Shown here: in pieces, positions 60,816 to 64,000 of the stretch | Layout of the letters: each line of letters opens with the position of its first letter | How positions within the stretch are numbered: position 1 is the stretch's first letter | Source of the DNA: Poteriospumella lacustris | Lineage: Eukaryota; Sar; Chrysophyceae; Chromulinales; Dinobryaceae | Assembly (NCBI GenBank): GCA_008000375.1 | Contig: SMOI01000037.1 | Location: 46,056-110,055, forward strand | Length of the DNA stretch: 64,000 nucleotides | Reading direction: 5' to 3' | Made by a program: the position numbers and the translations under genes | Notes under the pieces: model-generated | What the model saw: the letters and a program-made list of their open reading frames with translations, nothing else | The model's database searches: none | Told to the model about the DNA's origin: nothing

Positions 60816-63800
60816 TCAACGAGTGGGCGGCTGCGGCACCTGCTGGTAGCCGCCGCGGTACTGTTGCTGCGCCTGCTGGCGCTGTTGCTGCATATACGGG
60901 TCCGGCGATGGCGGCACCGCGTGGTACGCGCCTCCCGCCACAGCGACGGGTGACATGGGCAGCGACACGGGGCGCTGCTGGTGCGCCGAGGCCGTCTGCG
61001 GCGCGTACATGAACGTGCCCTGCGGCGTACTGGGTGCCGCCGCCGCGCGAGTGACGGCCGCCGAAACGGGTCGCTGTTCGTTGCGGCGTCCGCTGCCGCT
61101 GCCGCTGACGGGCGTCTGATCGTGGCTGCTGCGACCACTACCGCCCTGCTGGCCACTGCTGCGGCCACTGCCACCCTGCTGGCCACTGCTGCGGCCACTG
61201 CCGCCCTGCTGGCCGCTGCTGCCTCCGCGACCGCTGCCATCGCGACCGCTGCCATCGCGACCGCTGCCGCCTGCGCCGCTGGTCTCCCGGCCACTGCGCG
61301 GCGCGCCGTCGTCCGCTGCCGACAAGGCGCCGTAGAACGAGCGGTTCCGCGCGCTGTCGACGGCCTTCAACGCGTTGCGCACCTTCTTCGACGGCTTCGT
61401 CGCCGACGACGTGCCCACGCCGCCCGAATGGCTCGCCAGCGTCGAGCGCTGCAACTCCTCCGCCTTCTCGGCGTCCTCTTCCTCCACCGCCGCCTGCGCC
61501 TTCGCCTTCATTTGGCGCACGGCGCGCACGCCCTTGTTCTCGACGGCGAACTTCCACGTGATGCCGAAGGCCTCCTTGTACTCGGGGTTGCGCAGGATGT
61601 TGTACGACGACAGGCCCTTGATCAGGTTGCGCAGCACGGCGCGTGCGAAGGGCACCTTCGCCTTCCAGTTCTCCTTCTGCTCCCTCTTGATGCGCGCCTC
61701 CTGCTTGCGCAGCGTGACGAAGCCGAAGAGGAAGTCGTAGAGGCCGTCGACCGTCTTGCGGAAGTACTTGTAGTAGAAGTACAGGACGTGGACGATGATG
61801 ATCGCGCAGAACGTCATGAACAGCGGGAACGTCGCCTGCCCCGTGATCTTCTCGCGAATCGTCGAGCCGAACTTGAACGACGAGACGAGCGTCGCGTCGG
61901 ACTCGGTCTTCTGGTCGGCGACGAAGAGCTCGTTGTTCGAGAGCATCCAGATCGACATCGCCAGGTGCATCAGAATCGCGAAGGGGATCAGCGCCGTCGC
62001 GCGGCGACCGACCATCGTCGTGAAGTGCGGCGGGATCTTGTACAGGTGGATGAACATGTACTTCTCCATGAAGTAGAAGAGCAGGAAGTTGAAGGCCGCG
62101 ATGGGGTACAGGATGGGGATGCCCGTCGAGAACGTCAGACACACGAAGAACGTCGACATGATCTGCGCGTACGTGAACGCGAACTCGAACTGCGGCCCCA
62201 CGTGCGAGCGGTTCAGTTCGTCTTGCGTCAGCGCGTACTTCGGGTTCTCGCGCGACAGGCGCTTGCGTCGCTCGAGGAAGAAATACTCCTTCAGGTTGCC
62301 CAGCTGCGCGTTGAACGCGTCGCCGAGCTGGACGAGGACGATCGTCACGGCGACGGTGCTGTACCACGTCGTGCCGAACTCGACCGACGACGAGGTGTCG
62401 TCCTGCAGGCCGAAGACCTTCTGCAGGATGACGTTGTTGCCGTTGATGAGGAAGACGGCCGCCGTGTTGATGTACTTCAGCGCGAAGAGGCGGAAGAAGA
62501 TCGACATGCTCTGGCCGTCGGACGAGTGGTGCTTCTCGAACTGCGCCGAGTAGCGCACCATGCGCACGATCAGGTTGTTGACGATAATAACGATGAACGA
62601 CGCGAAGTACGTCAGCACCTGCGCCTGCGCCTGCCGCGTGAAGTACTCCTGGCAGACCTTCTCCGTGCTCGACAGCGACAGCTCGCCGCAGTAGCAGTAC
62701 AGCAGGTTCGGGAAGTCTTCGGTGATCGCCAGCTGCTCGGCGGGGGTGAACGCGTAGAAGTTCGACGGACACAGCTCCGAGCTGCTCGAGCCGTTGTTGG
62801 ACGACCGCTGCTCGAGGTACTTCGACGAGAAGATCATCGCGAGCGAGATCGCGACCAGCAGCAGCGACACCAAGAACGTCGCGATGTTGCGTCCGAAGCG
62901 GTTGGACTCGGTGAACTCCATGTTCTCCCAGACGATGACGGAGGGCTCCGCGGCCTGCCGCACCTTCAGCGTCACGCCGCCGAGGTTCAGCTCGGGATGG
63001 CCACAGAGCATCGAGATGAACGAGCGGTGCGTGTACTTCTCCAGAGCCAGGCGCTGGTCCGTGACGTAGTTGAACGTGACGAAGGCCGCGATGGGCTTCG
63101 GGCTCTCCTTCGAGATCTCCTCGAGCTCTTTGTCCTTGCGCTTGAGGTCGTCGTTGTAGCGGTTCATCGTCTCCTTGAGCCGGTCGCGCTCGCGCTGGAT
63201 GACGTCGTTCTTCTTCTCCTCCGTCCAGTCGGTGCGGCTGCGGATGGCCGTGCACTTGAAGCGGTGCTCGTGCACCAGCAGCACTTTCCTGCGAATCAAA
63301 TCGCCGCGCGCCTTGCAGAGCAGAATCTCTCGCGAGTTGTTGTACGCGAAGGACACGTCCGCCACGGCCGCCGCGCCGCGCTTGCCCACCAGCTTCGTGA
63401 AGTGCTCCTTCAGCTGGTCTTCGGTCGTCTCGGGCGGGAAGCGCGAGACCTTGACGGTGTAGTGCGAGGCCAGCACGGTGTTCTCGTCGAGCTTCGACTC
63501 TTCGAGCTTCTCGAAGACGCTCAGCCACACGTAGCCGACGAAGATGATCACCGACACGATGATGTCGATGATCGCGTAGAACAGCGCCAGCGAGTTGCCG
63601 TTCAAATAGCAGTCCGTGTCCACCAGGCCGTAGTTGGAGCAGCCCGGCAAGCGCACGTTGACGGTCTTGTACACGTTGGTCGTCGTGTTGTACACGTACG
63701 CCTGCGTGCTGTTGTCGTAGTACAGCGAGCCGCCCGCGTTGTTCGACAGGCTGCCGATCGTCGTCTGTGCGATCGCGGAGAGGCCCTGGTCCGTCGTGCT

Positions 63801-64000
63801 GCCCGTCATGTTGATGACCAGGCACGGCAGCGCGGCCACCGTCAGCAGCACGAAGACCCAGAACGCCCACTTCAGGAACTTGAAGTAGTTGGTGATGCCC
63901 GGGCCGTACGGAGAGAACTCCGAGATCTGCCCCTCGTTCCACAGGTCGAACTGCTCGCCCCAGCCGGTCAAACAGCAGTGGCGACCGGTAGTCGTGCGCA
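60816..64000 (-). CDS. OSCA/CSC1/TMEM63-like membrane channel, paralogue B (5' end outside window)
   Basis: Partial: the frame is open to the right edge and still matches paralogue A there (TGRHCCL). At least 1061 residues, without introns in 3.2 kb, whereas A has introns in the matching region. Same layout: TM1 FKFLKWAFWVFVLL, RRM-like loop start (TVKVSRFPPETTEDQLKEHF), EPSVIVWENMEF, the multi-TM core with YFASFIVIIVNN and YPIAAFNFLLFYFMEK, then a charged region. The C-terminal tail has Ser-Gly-Arg repeats (GSGRDGSGRDG, and SGQQGGSGRS three times) and a Gln-rich end. Membrane channel function is inferred as for A. GC3 is clearly higher than in A. Confidence 0.85.
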   Translation of the reverse strand, partial: RTTTGRHCCLTGWGEQFDLWNEGQISEFSPYGPGITNYFKFLKWAFWVFVLLTVAALPCLVINMTGSTTDQGLSAIAQTTIGSLSNNAGGSLYYDNSTQAYVYNTTTNVYKTVNVRLPGCSNYGLVDTDCYLNGNSLALFYAIIDIIVSVIIFVGYVWLSVFEKLEESKLDENTVLASHYTVKVSRFPPETTEDQLKEHFTKLVGKRGAAAVADVSFAYNNSREILLCKARGDLIRRKVLLVHEHRFKCTAIRSRTDWTEEKKNDVIQRERDRLKETMNRYNDDLKRKDKELEEISKESPKPIAAFVTFNYVTDQRLALEKYTHRSFISMLCGHPELNLGGVTLKVRQAAEPSVIVWENMEFTESNRFGRNIATFLVSLLLVAISLAMIFSSKYLEQRSSNNGSSSSELCPSNFYAFTPAEQLAITEDFPNLLYCYCGELSLSSTEKVCQEYFTRQAQAQVLTYFASFIVIIVNNLIVRMVRYSAQFEKHHSSDGQSMSIFFRLFALKYINTAAVFLINGNNVILQKVFGLQDDTSSSVEFGTTWYSTVAVTIVLVQLGDAFNAQLGNLKEYFFLERRKRLSRENPKYALTQDELNRSHVGPQFEFAFTYAQIMSTFFVCLTFSTGIPILYPIAAFNFLLFYFMEKYMFIHLYKIPPHFTTMVGRRATALIPFAILMHLAMSIWMLSNNELFVADQKTESDATLVSSFKFGSTIREKITGQATFPLFMTFCAIIIVHVLYFYYKYFRKTVDGLYDFLFGFVTLRKQEARIKREQKENWKAKVPFARAVLRNLIKGLSSYNILRNPEYKEAFGITWKFAVENKGVRAVRQMKAKAQAAVEEEDAEKAEELQRSTLASHSGGVGTSSATKPSKKVRNALKAVDSARNRSFYGALSAADDGAPRSGRETSGAGGSGRDGSGRDGSGRGGSSGQQGGSGRSSGQQGGSGRSSGQQGGSGRSSHDQTPVSGSGSGRRNEQRPVSAAVTRAAAAPSTPQGTFMYAPQTASAHQQRPVSLPMSPVAVAGGAYHAVPPSPDPYMQQQRQQAQQQYRGGYQQVPQPPTR
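62020..62168 (-). repeat. 149-bp tract identical to paralogue A
   Basis: Reverse complement is identical to 52128-52276. The first mismatches are T/C just before the tract and C/G just after it. It encodes the same pore-proximal core segment. Confidence 0.93.

Noticed and set aside
1-64000. Bacterial or viral origin of the window
   Set aside because: Spliceosomal introns, ER and mitochondrial targeting signals, and families such as MPDU1, CDC14, ataxin-2 and SLC25 show eukaryotic nuclear DNA. No CRISPR array, insertion sequence, integrase or phage gene was seen.

Overview
This is eukaryotic nuclear DNA. Genes are separated by 50-1650 bp of non-coding sequence, and 14 of the 22 well-supported genes are interrupted by short GT-AG introns. 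I could place 27 introns, all 58-101 nt. The gene set points to a photosynthetic protist with a complex, probably red-lineage plastid, such as an ochrophyte stramenopile. Three products look plastid-directed: a stromal processing peptidase, a bacterial-type ribosomal protein L17 and a TruB pseudouridine synthase. Each starts with an ER-type signal peptide followed by a basic, Ser/Arg-containing stretch, and W, F or L is the likely first residue after cleavage. The clade assignment is inference; nothing in the window names the species.

Layout, left to right: stromal processing peptidase (-); TRM13 tRNA methyltransferase (-); plastid bL17 (+); UDP-glucose dehydrogenase (-, 4 exons); a 1931-residue coiled-coil protein of unknown function (+); TruB (+); a small N-myristoylated protein (+, possibly NDUFAF4-like); a membrane-anchored subtilisin (-); a KOW-like nuclear protein (-); a small His-rich membrane protein (+); MPDU1 (+); CDC14 phosphatase (-, 4 exons); an MFS sugar transporter (-); a 2774-residue cyclase-like/AGC-kinase fusion (+); a plant-type formiminotransferase-like protein (+); a Ser-rich unknown (-); a mitochondrial carrier (+); an RNF32-type RING-IQ-RING protein (-); an OSCA/TMEM63-like channel (+, 6 exons); ataxin-2 (-, 4 exons); mitochondrial enoyl-CoA hydratase (+, 3 exons); and a second OSCA/TMEM63-like paralogue (-) cut by the right edge. 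Orientation alternates, giving many divergent pairs with 340-650 bp between start codons and many convergent pairs. There are no operons and I recognised no tRNA, rRNA, CRISPR or transposon.

The most striking locus is 33390-41794. One polypeptide combines six membrane segments, a cyclase-homology domain, a second membrane block, a second cyclase-homology domain, and an AGC-type protein kinase. The kinase activation segment is interrupted by about 585 residues that include a receiver-like fold. The layout resembles a 12-TM adenylyl cyclase fused to a Greatwall/Rim15-type kinase, but both cyclase domains look catalytically degenerate.

Two further observations stand out. The two OSCA-like paralogues share 149 bp of perfectly identical DNA inside otherwise diverged sequence, which suggests recent gene conversion. 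UGUA-containing motifs recur just downstream of stop codons, including a palindromic TATGTACATA in a 47-bp gap between two convergent genes. Start codons were set to the best ATG, since many of the longest open frames begin at TTG or GTG.
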